From contig JAWZSP010000003.1 in the NCBI GenBank assembly GCA_034401135.1, positions 2,852,001-2,916,000 on the forward strand: a DNA stretch of 64,000 bases, written 5' to 3'. Source of the DNA: Volutella citrinella (Eukaryota > Ascomycota > Sordariomycetes > Hypocreales > Nectriaceae). A program made the position numbers and the translations under genes. Under the pieces are notes generated by a model that ran no database searches, was not told where the DNA came from, and saw nothing but the letters and a program-made list of their open reading frames with translations. This document shows positions 1 through 11,171 of this stretch, one piece after another (position 1 is the stretch's first letter; the number at the start of each line of letters is the position of its first letter).

Positions 1-1827
1 ACATTACGGCCATCCATGACATACGGCGTGATGCTGCGGCGCAACTCCCTCCCCATGGCTTCAGGGCCGCAAACCAGCACGGCCACAGTCTCATCATGAC
101 CGTACCGAAAAGTATCGGCCACAATCTTGTCAAAGTCGGGTCGCCTTCGAGCACGTGCTCGAAGTGGTCGATCGGCCTCGATTGCGTCCATTTCGATGCC
201 GGCAGCATTATCTTGGTCATCGGAAAGGCCCATATCTCCCGTTATGAAGATCTGCACTTGATCATCCTCCAAGAGGCTCTTGCCGTTGGGGCCTGTAGGT
301 GCCCACGTAGCGTCGCCGGGGGAGCGAATAGCCCACACGAACTGGACACGGGCAGTTGGGTTCTCTGAGAGGATGGCATTATACATGGGCACGATGAAGG
401 TTGCACCGACACCGCCTGCAACGAGAAGAATACGGCTGACGCCAGACCCAACAAGCTCGGGGAAGACTTTGCCAGCGGCGCCATATGGACCTTCGAGAGC
501 GAGTTGGACCTTGCTTTCAGTAGCCGAGGGCTCGGAGGAGGCAAGTTGAGACAGCCGCGAGGTCATGGGGCCGCCACGGACATGGGCGACCATAGTCAGT
601 TGGTTGCCCTCTTCATTGACGTCGACGGCAGTGAATGGGTTGAAGAGGAACTCGAAAACTAGGTTGTGGGTCGCAAGCGGATCGGCGTCTGGGCGGGTGG
701 GCGGGGGGACGCTCAGATATATGTGTGATGCTGGGCGGGCCTGGTATCTAGCGATCCGTTTTGAGGGCACCGTGGCCTTGATCTTCACGAGGCTGGTCCC
801 CGGGATCAACTCGAGCGAGGTTGGGACTGCATCAGTCTTGACCTTTCTAGCTGCCAAGTCAAAGAGGATGATGATGAGCGCCTCAACAACATAGAACCTG
901 GCAGAAGATGCGTGGTAGAAGATCAGAGGAGGGAGCAACAGGGCGACGCTTAGATGAACGATGAAGAAGAGGCGGTATGAGAGCTGCCGAAAGTGCTTCA
1001 TGGAGGTGTTGTTCAAGGAGAAGAGGCCGAAGTAGCCAATAACGCCCACGAAGACAACAGGGGCAAAGAAGCGCTTGAGGAAGATGCCAGACATGATGAA
1101 GAAGACCAGGTAGAGGGCGGCGTGTACGGAGAGGAGGCCATACACGATACGGCCGAGGACGCGATGAAAACGGTTGAGCTGCTCGTGGGAAGAGCGGAAG
1201 ATGAAGGCCAGTGGGCTGAGGTACTTCAGAGCCAGGAGGTACTGGAGAGGCAGTTGGGAGACTGCCACGATGCCAAACCGCTTCGTAAGATGGAGATAGT
1301 CTGCCGTTCTGTCAGTGGTTTGTTTATTTCGAGAACCGACGCAGTGCCAACGGGTAAGAGAGTGCAGAAGAAGCTCAAGGCGCGTTCAACCGAAGTCAAT
1401 CAAGGAAAGTTGGATACAAGTCAGAATCAAAGGCACAGTCCTACTCACCCTTGCCGGTTCCCTGGACACAACACACGAGCATCCAGGCGGTCCAGGCCAG
1501 GCCGAAGATCCATTCATCACGGTGACCCCAGTGCTCGCCGGCGAAGTAGACGTCCTCGCCTAGCCACCACATGCCCTTGCGCCACCGCCTCTCGATGATG
1601 GCAGTCCAGGAGCGGCGGTCGGCCTTGGCGGCAGGCGACCCGGGCACCTCCCGATAGGCGCCGCGGCGGCGGGCACGCACGTAGGAAAAGAGCCGGAGGA
1701 CGACGACGGCCATGATGGGGATGGCAGCCGACATGTGCGCGGCGGCGGCATGGTCGGCGAGGGAGGCCCGACGAAGGGCCTTTTCCTCATCATTGAGGGT
1801 GACGAATTCGTAGGGCCACCAGCCCAT
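1..1827 (-). CDS. Ferric reductase-like transmembrane protein (partial, C-terminus missing)
   Basis: Flavocytochrome of the ferric-chelate reductase/NADPH oxidase superfamily, expected to pass electrons from NADPH through FAD and two hemes across a membrane. Exons (minus strand) are 1827-1449 and 1300-<1; the 148-base intron has a GTGAGT donor and CAG acceptor and joins in phase to give KDYLHLTKRFG. Four spaced heme-ligand-type histidines are visible (RFHRVLGR, SVHAA, FIVHLS, FYHAS) in the transmembrane core. Next come a flavin region (ASHIYLSVP, NPFT) and an NAD(P) region (VAGGVGATFIVP, then VCGPEAM). The window start removes perhaps the last 15-25 residues. I chose Met at 1827 (MGWWPYEF) because related fungal proteins start this way, as I recall them; an in-frame Met at 1860 adds 11 residues. 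Substrate is inferred, and a role other than iron reduction is possible. Confidence 0.85.
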
Positions 1828-3242
1828 TGTATAAGAGGGCACTGCGCCGTGCTGCGACACTGATGATGGTCAAGATATTCGCGGCTGCTTCAGACAGGCT
1901 GTTCTGCTGCCGCCGGGTGGTGGTGTAGCAAGCGCAGCAGTCAACGCGCTGTTGACAGGGAGGAAGGGGCCTGCGCCTGCGACAGTGCTGCCGCCGACTC
2001 CGTCCCGTTCGATAAGGGATCCAGCGGCCGACAGACGATGAGCCACTCGTCGCGGTATGCGAACTAGGCGTTGATGGAAGTCAATTGATGACGTGCCGAT
2101 TGATTGATTGATAAGCCTGGAACGGCACGTACTTGCCTTCAGAGCGTGTGCTGGTTCACGGCCCTGGACGATGCCAATCCAGGGCTCATGATTGGCTGGA
2201 TATTTACGGATATACCGACGCGACTGGGGTAAGCTATGACATAGACAGATCGACTCCAGATGAGCAATGTAGCACTACCCTAAACATTTTATTTGCAAGA
2301 CAGCGCCGTCAATTACAATAATAACAAACCCTACACTTGTGCAGGATAAAGGAAAGGAAATTCTAATGAACTCTATGATTGGTGCTGTGCGAACTCAGGG
2401 GTGACTCGTGATGGGAATGCGTACTAGCGAAATGTGGAATAACAAGCTGTTCGCTGAGTGGCAGCCAACGTGGTGTGTTTTGAAGCAAATGCTAAGTGAC
2501 GAGTATCAACTAATTTATAGTCCTCAGACACCTCGCACTCTCCGGCCTATATTCGTCTCAAAATCTTGTGACTCGGTAAATACACAGCAAGAGATTAAAG
2601 GCAGAGGTCAGTACCTCCAACCAGCAACTTGCTTCGTCTAATCTTTGTTCTGCGATCCTATGATCTCAGGTGCTTCCCAGTACACCAAGCTTCGAACCTC
2701 TGCCAATCTGCTAGGGCTACTAGTAGTAGGAACGCACCCCAGTTACCTACTTGTAGTAGTGATGGCCGGGGACTGAAGACTCTATACAAGCAGGTTCGTC
2801 AACATCGGTCATAAACCTCCACTGTCCTCGACCGGGAGGACAGCATCATTTCACCATTTCTATAACGCTCGAAATACACTGCAAAAAGCCAACCAGATCC
2901 GGCCAGCACGTAATATCTGAATCATCTGGAACCCCTTGGATATGCTTTCAACCCCCCACCGTCTGAAACGCCACATCTCCAGCTACTTCTGCTCAAGCCA
3001 CGGCTCGAGGTTCTGCTTTGCCTCCGAGAAAGTCTAGGTGCCATTCTCATCAACAGAAGGCTGCGAAAGGAGCTGCATATGGCAGCTACGCTAAGAATGG
3101 AAGCGAGAAAAGAAAGCACGAAGCGCTAGACTAAAAAACCCAGGCGTGAGTCCCGGATGGCTCATGGTTAGCCTTATGGCGCAAGTAAAAACAACGGCCC
3201 AAACTCCTCAACCCATGTCACACCTGTCATATTTCAGGGCCT
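1828..3242. other. Intergenic region between the ferric reductase-like and NAB3-like genes
   Basis: No convincing coding region. The part next to the ferric reductase-like gene is its promoter side. It holds GATAAG at 2011-2016 and a short GATT tandem run ending in GATAAG at 2110-2115, which could bind a GATA factor. The part near 3242 is the downstream side of the NAB3-like gene. The short open frames at 2133-2321, 2408-2641 and 2922-3119 have no recognisable protein character. Confidence 0.6.
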
Positions 3243-5904
3243 CTATTGCCGATAGCGTGCCAGCTGCGCCATGATGTTCTGAACTTGGGCCGCAGAGTCA
3301 CCATTCGGAGCATTGCCGCCATTTGGTGGTACTTGCTGTGCTCCATACGGCGCGCCGTACGCACCCTGGGCTGGTGGTTGCTGCTGAGCGGCAGCACTGC
3401 CTCCCAAGCTGCCGAGGATCGCTTGGATGTCGACGTGAGGGTTAGCCTGAATCGACGGCGCCAGCCCCGGCGTTGGCACACCTGGGGCACCTTGAGAGCC
3501 ACCCTGAATAGAGGAAAGAAGCCGTTGCAGCGTGTTGTTGTCGATCTGGCCCATGAGGCTAGCAACGTCAGCCGCACTGGAAGAGGGCTGCTGGCCATAA
3601 GGCCCAGGTTGGCCACCGGCGTAAGCTGGCCCGGCAGCTGGTTGTGCCTGGCCATAAGCATTGGGGTAGCCGCCAGCACCAGCACCCGCACCAGCACCGT
3701 AAGGCTGGGCGTACGCTGCCGTGGCCCCAGATGCCTTGGCTCGCATGATGACCTCTGCTGCGGTTGGAGGATCAAGGTCCACATACTGATCAAATCGGAC
3801 GTTGCTTGACCCACCAGACCTATCGAATGCCTGGACCGGGATTCGCCCCAGGTTCTGAGCCCGAAGATCGAGGTCGACAACTGCGTGTACGCCCTCTGCT
3901 GCCTGGCGCTGGATCACTGCGTCCTTGGGAATTCTGGGGTGCAAAAACATAACCTCTGACCTCAAGCCCTTTGCCTTGAACGTGTTCTCCACCCAGTTGA
4001 CAAAGTCTCGATTCACATCGGGCTGAAGAATGATCTGCACATCAGGGACATCGGCGCCATACCGGCGAGGGAGATCGATCTCGGGATCCTGCCGGGATCG
4101 ACTGTATGGGCTGGGGCTCCTTCGTCGGTACGAGTCTTTATCACTGCGCCCGTATGCAGGCGAGTGAGAACGCCCTCTCCCGCGTCCGCCCTCGTAAAAG
4201 CCCCTGTCCCGGCCATAGCCCTCGTCTCGGGAATAATCGTTGCTGCGCCGGGGCGAATGGTTTCTCCCTGACCGATAGTCGTCGCGGTTCTGGTGACTGG
4301 ATCGATCATTGCGATCGTTGCGACGGCCACCCTCTCGACCTGCGTCTCGGTCCCGGCCACGAGCGGCCCGTTCTGGGCTACGGTTCCGTTCCTTCTTCGA
4401 CTTGTCTTGTATCCGAGACACCTCAAGATCTGGACAAAGTTAGAATTTGATACTGGGCGGCACCTGGCTCCCACTGGCGAAAAAACTTACGAATTCGACG
4501 CCCCTTGATTTCGACGCCCTGGAGGTTCTCAATGGCTCGGTGACCTTCATCTGGGGAGTGATACTGCACAAAGCCGTAGGCGGATTTCAGGGAGATCTGG
4601 GCGAGCCTTCCGAACCGGTGGAACATCTCGAATACGTCTCGCTTCGAAACCTTGTCGCTGGAGAGGTTGCCTGCAGAGAAAATGTGAGCGCCGTTTTTGG
4701 ACGCGCCGGGCGCGGATCGTGTACCAATAAAGATGCGAGAGCCCTCCGGGAACCGATCCCATTTAGCTTCCGACATGTACTGTCGCTCGTCGGCTACAAA
4801 CTGATCCCATTGTGCTTGGTAGTCGGCCTCTTGGTTTCGATCAGCAACAAACGCGGGTTGGTGGGATGGGTATGGAGGGGCAGTCATGGACGTGATGGCA
4901 ACTGGAGCATTCAGGCCAGTCGCTGGAAGCGGCGGCAGGTTGCCCCGCGCGTCCGTTGCTGGCGCTGGCGCACCCGAAGCGACATAGGTGGAAGGCTGGC
5001 CGGGGGTGGGCGGAGCGGCGACACTGGCCGGAATACTGGAGGTGGGCGCGGATGGATGGTGCGGCGAAGTATACGACTGAGAAGCGGCATGCGGCAGTGG
5101 GGGCCTCGGTGGAAGAGAGGTGGAAGATGGGAGGGCAGATGAGTTGGAGCCAGCGGCGGGATCAGGCTTTCCGGAAGAAGATGGGTCAGAACCCGCCTTG
5201 GACTCATCGGGGGCCGTCAGATCGGCCACGAGCCGTTGGATATCCACCGAGGCATTGGAAGAGCCGACGGAATGGGCGTCTGCGTTCACCGTATACTGGG
5301 ATGGTGCTGACTGGAGACCAGGTTGGTCGGGGTTGGAGGGAAGCAATGCAGATGCGTTCGCATGCTCGACTAGCTGGGCGGAGGGCTGGGCTTGAGATCG
5401 CACTTCATGCTGAGCTTGTTGGGTTGATTCATGGACATGCGAGGCTTCTGATGGGCGACTTGTCAAGTGATCGGATGAAATAGAAACTTGGTTGGATTCT
5501 CGGGGTAGCGACGATACATCTTCTGGCTGAATATCCCCGTCCTCGCCCTCCTCAGGTCCAATAGGCGAGTCAAATGTCTTTGCATAATCGTCATTGCTGT
5601 CGGGGATACTTTGCTGAGGCAAAGGCTGGGATGGGGCGGCATCTTCCTGCTCGATGTCGCCGTACGGGTCGTTGAGGCTGTCGTCATCTACAACATCTTG
5701 GTCATCACCTGCTTCGACGATGGGCTCCAGGTCCGGGTGAGTGTCGACAGCGGCGGCGGCGGCGGCGACCATGGCGTCAATGGTATCAACAGTGTTCTGC
5801 AGGGCTGGTACGACTGGTACGGCAGCGGAATGGACAGGCGAGGGCGAAACTGGGGACAGGTTCGCTGTGGCCTGCAGCTCTGGCTCTGGCTCCGGCTCTG
5901 GCAT
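3243..5904 (-). CDS. NAB3: Nab3-like nuclear RNA-binding protein
   Basis: Predicted RNA-recognition subunit of the Nrd1-Nab3-Sen1 system that ends short noncoding transcripts and feeds them to the nuclear exosome. Exons are 5904-4491 and 4429-3243, separated by a 61-base intron (GTAAGT donor, CAG acceptor), giving 866 residues. The first ~385 residues are acidic, Ser/Pro-rich and disordered. A single RRM spans about 389-475 (IFIG, then KSAYGFVQY as RNP1), and the intron falls inside its last strand (GRRI/HLEVS). An Arg/Ser/Asp-rich stretch follows, then a conserved segment beginning IDLPRRYGADVPDVQIIL, then a Gly/Ala/Gln-rich low-complexity tail resembling the prion-like tail of yeast Nab3. 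Family assignment is strong from the RRM plus downstream segment. An upstream noncoding or short coding exon cannot be excluded because the first Met (PEPEPEPE) is not conserved. Confidence 0.88.
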
Positions 5905-7041
5905 GAATGTGGGCTTTTAGTATTGCTCAGCAGCGGAGCTGCTCTTGGTGTGGGAAGTTTGGGGGGCCACAATCGCACGGGTTAGGGCGACCCGAGGAAG
6001 AAGGTGTTCACGCCTCGCAAGTTGGAAGCAGACAAGACGAGTGTGGAAGACTTTTGGAGAGTCGGGGGAAACAAGGAGAGAGAACCGTGAAGGGATTGCG
6101 GACAAGAAGGGACTGAAAAATTGGCAGGGTGGGCAGGGCTGTAGCTATGCAAGGCGAGACGAGGCAACTCGAAGGCAACCTCAGCAAGGACACGGGAGAC
6201 CCTGTGCGACGTCGGAGGAGGTGTGTCGCACAGAATGGGGGGCCGGCTGGCGAAGAGCGCAGAACGGGTCAGATAATGCAAGCGGCAGTCGCCATAGAGG
6301 CGCTGTTGTTGAGTACGGGTCGCAGCAGGACAAGAGCCGCAGTGTTTCGTGGCGGTGAGGGTGAAGGCGGCGAGAACAAAGTCTGGCTTTGGGCTCGGGC
6401 TTGGTTGGTCGGGATGATGCTAGGAGGAAGAGAGAAGGCTGGGCTGAGGCCTGCGGATCAATGAGGCTGATTGGGGTGTAGAGCCACAAGCACAGAACCT
6501 GGCCTCGGGAAGCACTAGGCTATTTTAGGCAAAGCGGTCAAGAAATCCGTTGCAAATCGAAGGCAGTTTGGCGCCCCACCCGCCATTATTTTCAAGGAAC
6601 GCCACATTGGCGCACGCACTACCGGCAGCAAACCAGCAGCTTGCGGGCAGTTGCGAACGCCTCATCTGGCGCGCAGACCCGCTTGCACGAAATTTTACCG
6701 CCCTATCAGTTAGCATCAGATGAGGGTGAGTGTTGATGAGTCGCTGTCCTTAGTTTATTAGGTTAGGAAAAAGAAGTTATGAATAAGAGGCATTAAAATT
6801 GGTATCATAGCAAAGGGGTAAGCTGGGGCGGGCCCTTGGTTGAACTCGCTTGGGTGCTTTCTCGGATCGTTCGTTAGCGAGTGTCACGTGATAGACAATG
6901 GGCTGGGCTGCAACTCGTAAATACCAGGCTGCATTCTCAACTATACTGGGAGCACTTACACGGGATGGCAGTTTCATGGTCTTCTTCAACGGCACACTGA
7001 CCACCTCCAAGTGCCACCGACAGCTATAACAACCACACACT
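5905..7041. promoter_or_regulatory. Divergent intergenic region of the NAB3-like and GGQ-hydrolase genes
   Basis: This 1.1 kb stretch lies between two genes transcribed away from each other, so it holds both promoters and 5' leaders. The short open frames in it overlap one another on both strands and look non-coding. I could not identify a defined factor site. Confidence 0.5.
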
Positions 7042-7752
7042 ATGACCACCCTGCGGGGTATTTCGAGATCTCTAGCAAGGCCACTTGTAGCCACCCGATT
7101 CAATTGTCGCATCGGCCCTTTGGCGCTGAGGTTCAAACGTTATCAAGCATTTGATGCCGACCTGGACCAGGAAGCGCTGGGGAAGGCGCGTGCATGGTTT
7201 GAGACGTTCGACGCGGCTCATCTGCCCAAAGGCAACACCACCTTTGCAAGGTCTAGCGGACCGGGTGGGCAACATGTGAACAAGTCAGAGAATACTATTT
7301 ATTCCCGGCCTTGAATGCGCCACAGGACTGTGGACTGATGACTAGCAGGACTGAGACCAAAGCGACCACCGCATATCTTGTAAAAGAGCTGCTGCCGTTG
7401 CTCCCCAAAACTCTCCATGCCAGCATACGGGCCTCCAAGTACTACACGGCAAACAGCGATTCTCTGACCTTTCAAGCTCAAACCTCTCGCTCGAGGGATT
7501 CGAACGCGGAGGAAAATAGAGCCAAGCTGGTGCAGGAAATCACTCGGATTTACCGCCAGGTCATCCCAGCAGAGACTAGTGACCAGAAAAAGAAAAAGCA
7601 TGAAGAGATGTAAGTCTTTCTTGTCCACCAAGCCACGTGTTTGCGCATAAGGCTGAACAATGGATAGTGGCAAAAGATTCAACGAGTCTCGGATAAAGCA
7701 GAAGAAATTCGCAAGCTCCAAGAAACAATCGCGTAGAGGGCCTTCGGATTAG
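7042..7752 (+). CDS. PTH4: Mitochondrial peptidyl-tRNA hydrolase of the RF-1/ICT1 (Pth4) family
   Basis: Codon-independent peptidyl-tRNA hydrolase expected to rescue stalled mitochondrial ribosomes. Exons are 7042-7283, 7349-7609 and 7668-7752, for 195 residues. The first 30 or so residues are Arg/Ser-rich without acids, like a mitochondrial presequence. The catalytic loop reads SSGPGGQHVNK at about 71-81, with the GGQ that hydrolyses the ester bond. The third exon supplies the very basic tail (KRFNESRIKQKKFASSKKQ) that in this family inserts into the ribosomal mRNA channel. Intron 1 (65 bases) uses an uncommon GTCAGA donor but joins exactly in phase to give GGQHVNKTETKATTAYLV, as the family needs; without splicing the frame stops soon after GGQ. 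Codon-recognition domains of true release factors are absent, so it is not Mrf1. Confidence 0.9.
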
Positions 7753-9201
7753 ATGTGTTATACGCCCGAGGCCCGAGATGCGTCTCTAAAGCGTCCATCA
7801 AAATACTATGCGAGTGGCGATGGATGGGGAGTGCCTCTTTCTTGGTTCTCCTCGACGGCCTCCCGCGACTGGTGGTTGCAGACGGAGCCGAACCGAGCGA
7901 GTAAGAAAAGTCCTGCTTGCTGCCGACAACTTCCGGGGTGGTAAGCACACAAATCTGCCGCATTGCGCGACCGAGAGTCAGCCGTGTCAGCATCATCTTT
8001 TCCCGCCTCTCAGCTGTGTGACGGCACCAGCCAAACAGAAGATGGGGCGCTGGGTACGATCGACGCAGGAGGTGGCGATTGGTGGGCGCACGGAGACAAC
8101 TCGGCAGATGCTGGTGTGACACCCAGTGCAGCTGGAATCGCTGGTTATCCAGCCGCGGGGGATCTCCAGGACTAGAGCTCGGATGCATTCCAAGGGATGC
8201 ACATACTACTTCTCAGTAGGACTAGTAAATGCCTTGCTTAAGTGGTAGACCATAGTGCGGTACTGGTTTGTTAGGCTACAGATGCGACAGGATGCATGGG
8301 GATTTATTCGGGCGGTGAGCGATGCCAGAGCCAAGTGGCAGGCGGTATGTGAGCCGGAGCCATCAAAGAAGGTGACATTTCTGCCGGCCTGAGACGATGC
8401 TGGTTCGAAGCAAGATGTCGTGCGTGGGTCAGCCCTGTGAGGGTAATCCAGGGCTGAGTGCTGACAGCGCTGGGCTGTCCCTGAAAACGATGAAGGGCCG
8501 ATGTTGCAGTACGTCCTGACTTTTAGGTACATCAACGTACGATCGGTACCCAGTTGTAGATGGCCCCCCAGAAGCTGGCAATTGCAGCACCGACTATAAA
8601 TTAATTATATTCATCAGGCTCAGAGTAATAATGACAGGCCAGCTATGCGCTGCCATGTTCGTCCCATCTCGTCCGTCTCCCCCACGACTTGGGAAGCCCT
8701 GGCCAGCTCGTTCCAGAGTCTAGACTCTCGACCCGCCCGCATGAGCTGAGCCAGCCTGAGGGGAACCCAAGCGCGGCTGCCCAAGAGTCAGGCGGCCCCT
8801 CCCATCTCACTCCGACCAGGGCCCCCCCCCACCCCGCTGGGCCGCTGCCAACTCGCTCCAACGTTCTCCGTACCGATGGTCCCTAATAATACCACCAACT
8901 GGTGCTACGCCGTCTGACCTTGCTGGCCAACCCAGCCCGACTTCAACCTCCATCAGCATTACCATTCCTCACACCTCACCATCTGCGACCGCTCCCGTTC
9001 TTTACAGCCTTCCATCATTCTTACCTCTAGCAACCGCGCCTTCACTCTTGCTCGCCAGCGCCCGCAGCGTCAGTCGCATTCGCTTGGACCACCCACACCA
9101 CTGCGGGGCATCGCGCATCTCTCGTCGGCCTCGCCTCTGGTCGCTCGCCTCTTGATACCTCTCCTGCCCAGTAACGAGCCGCTCCGTCGTCTTGTCCCGC
9201 G
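7753..9201. other. Intergenic region upstream of the calmodulin-dependent kinase gene
   Basis: No supported gene. The 3' flank of the hydrolase gene is followed by the kinase promoter. From about 8640 to 9200 the plus strand is pyrimidine-rich, typical of a filamentous-fungal promoter and 5' leader, with a run of ten C at about 8821-8830. The 169-residue minus frame at 7679-8188 has no protein-like features. Confidence 0.5.
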
Positions 9202-10580
9202 ATGGATGCCACACGACAACAGCAGCAGCCACCGCTACAGGTCCAGCCTTGCAGGTACAAGGTCGGGAAGACACTGGGAGCTGGCTCCTACTCCGTCGTC
9301 AAGGAATGCGTTCATATCGATACGAGCCGCCTCTATGCGGCCAAAGTCATCAATAAGCGGCTCATGGCTGGCCGAGAACACATGGTGCGATAGCGTCCCC
9401 TGCGGAGAGTCCCTCGAGCGTGTTCTGCATCGAGCGGTCTATGGATTCTACCATGCTAATGCAAACTGCTATGCGCTAGGTTCGCAATGAGATTGCCGTC
9501 CTGAAAAAGGTCTCCATGGGCCACCAGAACATCCTCACCCTCGTCGACTACTTTGAGACTATGAACAACCTCTACCTTGTAACCGATCTGGCTCTTGGCG
9601 GCGAGCTCTTCGACCGAATCTGCCGAAAAGGCTCATACTACGAATCCGATGCCGCCGACCTCATACGCTCTACTCTGTCTGCCGTTGCCTACCTCCATAG
9701 CCATGGCATCGTCCACCGCGACTTGAAGCCCGAGAACTTGCTCTTCCGCACCCCGGAGGACAACTCGGATCTTCTGATTGCCGACTTCGGTCTCTCACGG
9801 ATCATGGACGAGGAACAGTTCCACGTCCTTACCACCACCTGCGGCACTCCGGGCTACATGGCGCCCGAGATCTTTAAGAAAACCGGCCACGGAAAGCCAG
9901 TCGACATGTGGGCGCTGGGTGTCATTACCTACTTCTTGCTCTGTGGATATACTCCCTTCGACCGCGACTCTGATTTCGAGGAGATGCAGGCGATTCTCAA
10001 CGCAGACTACAGCTTCACCCCAATCGAGTATTGGCGTGGCGTCTCCCCTCATGCTAAGGAGTTTATTCGCCGATGCCTCACCATTGACAGCACGAAGCGC
10101 ATCACTGCTCACGAGGCCCTTCAGCACCCCTTCATCGCCGGCTACCTCAACGCAGACGGCGAGGGCCAGAACCTGCTGCCTAATATCAAGAAGAACTTCA
10201 ACGCCCGTCGTACGCTCCACGCCGCCATCGATACTGTCCGCGCCATCAACAAGCTGCGCGAGGCGCAGCATAATGGTGCGATGAACGGAGCCCGGTCCAA
10301 CGAGCCCTCGCGAGCGGCACGGGGTCAGAACCTGCAGCAAGAGCAGCGACACCCGCCCACAGCGCGCAAGGACGACAGCGGCGCGTCGGTAGCCAGCAGC
10401 AACCAGACAGCAGATAGTGGCTATGGGACACAAGTGGCCATGGACTCGCAGAACGACGTTGTGATGGGCAACACAGCGCCCACCCCCTCTGTGCCACCGT
10501 CACTGCAGCCGGGCAACTCCGGAAATCGCGTGATAGAGACGAGTAAAGGTCTGTGGAGCGGACCCGCGATGAGGAGGTAG
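9202..10580 (+). CDS. CMK1: Ca2+/calmodulin-dependent protein kinase (CaMKI type)
   Basis: Serine/threonine kinase of the CaMK group, predicted to respond to calcium-calmodulin. Exons are 9202-9384 and 9480-10580 (427 residues). The 95-base intron ends in GCTAG after a CTAAT branch site and restores the frame (HMVRNEIAVLKK). Kinase landmarks appear in order: glycine loop LGAGSYSVVKE, ATP lysine in YAAKVINK, catalytic HRDLKPENLL, DFGLSR, and activation loop TTTCGTPGYMAPE with the threonine that a CaMK kinase would phosphorylate. A basic/hydrophobic stretch after the domain (KKNFNARRTLHAAIDTVRAI, about residues 305-325) is the likely autoinhibitory and calmodulin-binding segment. The last ~100 residues are Gln/Ser-rich and disordered. 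All catalytic residues look intact. The orthologue group (CmkA/CAMK-1) is inferred from recalled similarity. Confidence 0.93.
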
Positions 10581-11171
10581 GCTCGTACGGCCTGAGTTTG
10601 ATGTGCTCTTTTCTTGCGCTCTTTTCTTCAAAGGTGCTCTGGCGAAGCGGGAACATGTGCTGGACTTTGAGATGACTACCGAGAGCGATACCGATTCGAG
10701 ATTCGAGAATTAGAAAACGGGGCGAGGGTCAGCGGGCGGAATTGCGCAATGATGGCTTTTCTGGATCGTTCGAGACGAGAGAGAGCGCTGTCGTGGGTGA
10801 GCTGTGGGATGCATCGAGCAATCAGTGGGTGGCTGGTTTCGCTTTTTTTCTCCTTTTTTTTATTACCGCCTTTCTTTTTTTTGTGCCAACTGCGTCATCT
10901 CGCTCTGTTTGAGTATACCTGATCCCTTCTCGTCATTGCCTGTCAAGTTGAGGGTGAGCAGAGTGTTGGATCAAGGCATGCCAATCTGGTTGCTAAGTAG
11001 CTACAGGCGTGAATGGATATTTCCGTTGGTTCTTCCAACAGCAAAGGGTCTCCGTGGGTGGGGGGCTTTCGCGTGTATTTATGGCCTCGAACTTGCAGGG
11101 ACAATTATGTTACTTGCATCCAAATGAATTATGACCGTGGCATCCAATGCTTGCCGTCAACCTTCTTCCCA
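10581..11171. other. Convergent intergenic region, kinase and membrane-protein 3' ends
   Basis: Two genes converge here, so both 3' untranslated regions lie in this 591-base stretch. T-runs at about 10840-10880 are compatible with transcript 3' ends. No gene seen. Confidence 0.5.

Noticed and set aside
3227..3880. 217-codon minus frame overlapping the NAB3-like C-terminus
   Set aside because: Out of frame with the spliced NAB3-like protein; composition is that of a shadow frame.
7490..7510. tRNA B-box-like word TTCGAATCC on the minus strand
   Set aside because: Lies in the coding exon of the GGQ hydrolase, with no A-box, acceptor stem or terminator around it.
7679..8188. 169-codon minus frame after the GGQ hydrolase
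   Set aside because: Overlaps the third exon of the hydrolase and its 3' flank; no motif, splice logic or homologue recognised.
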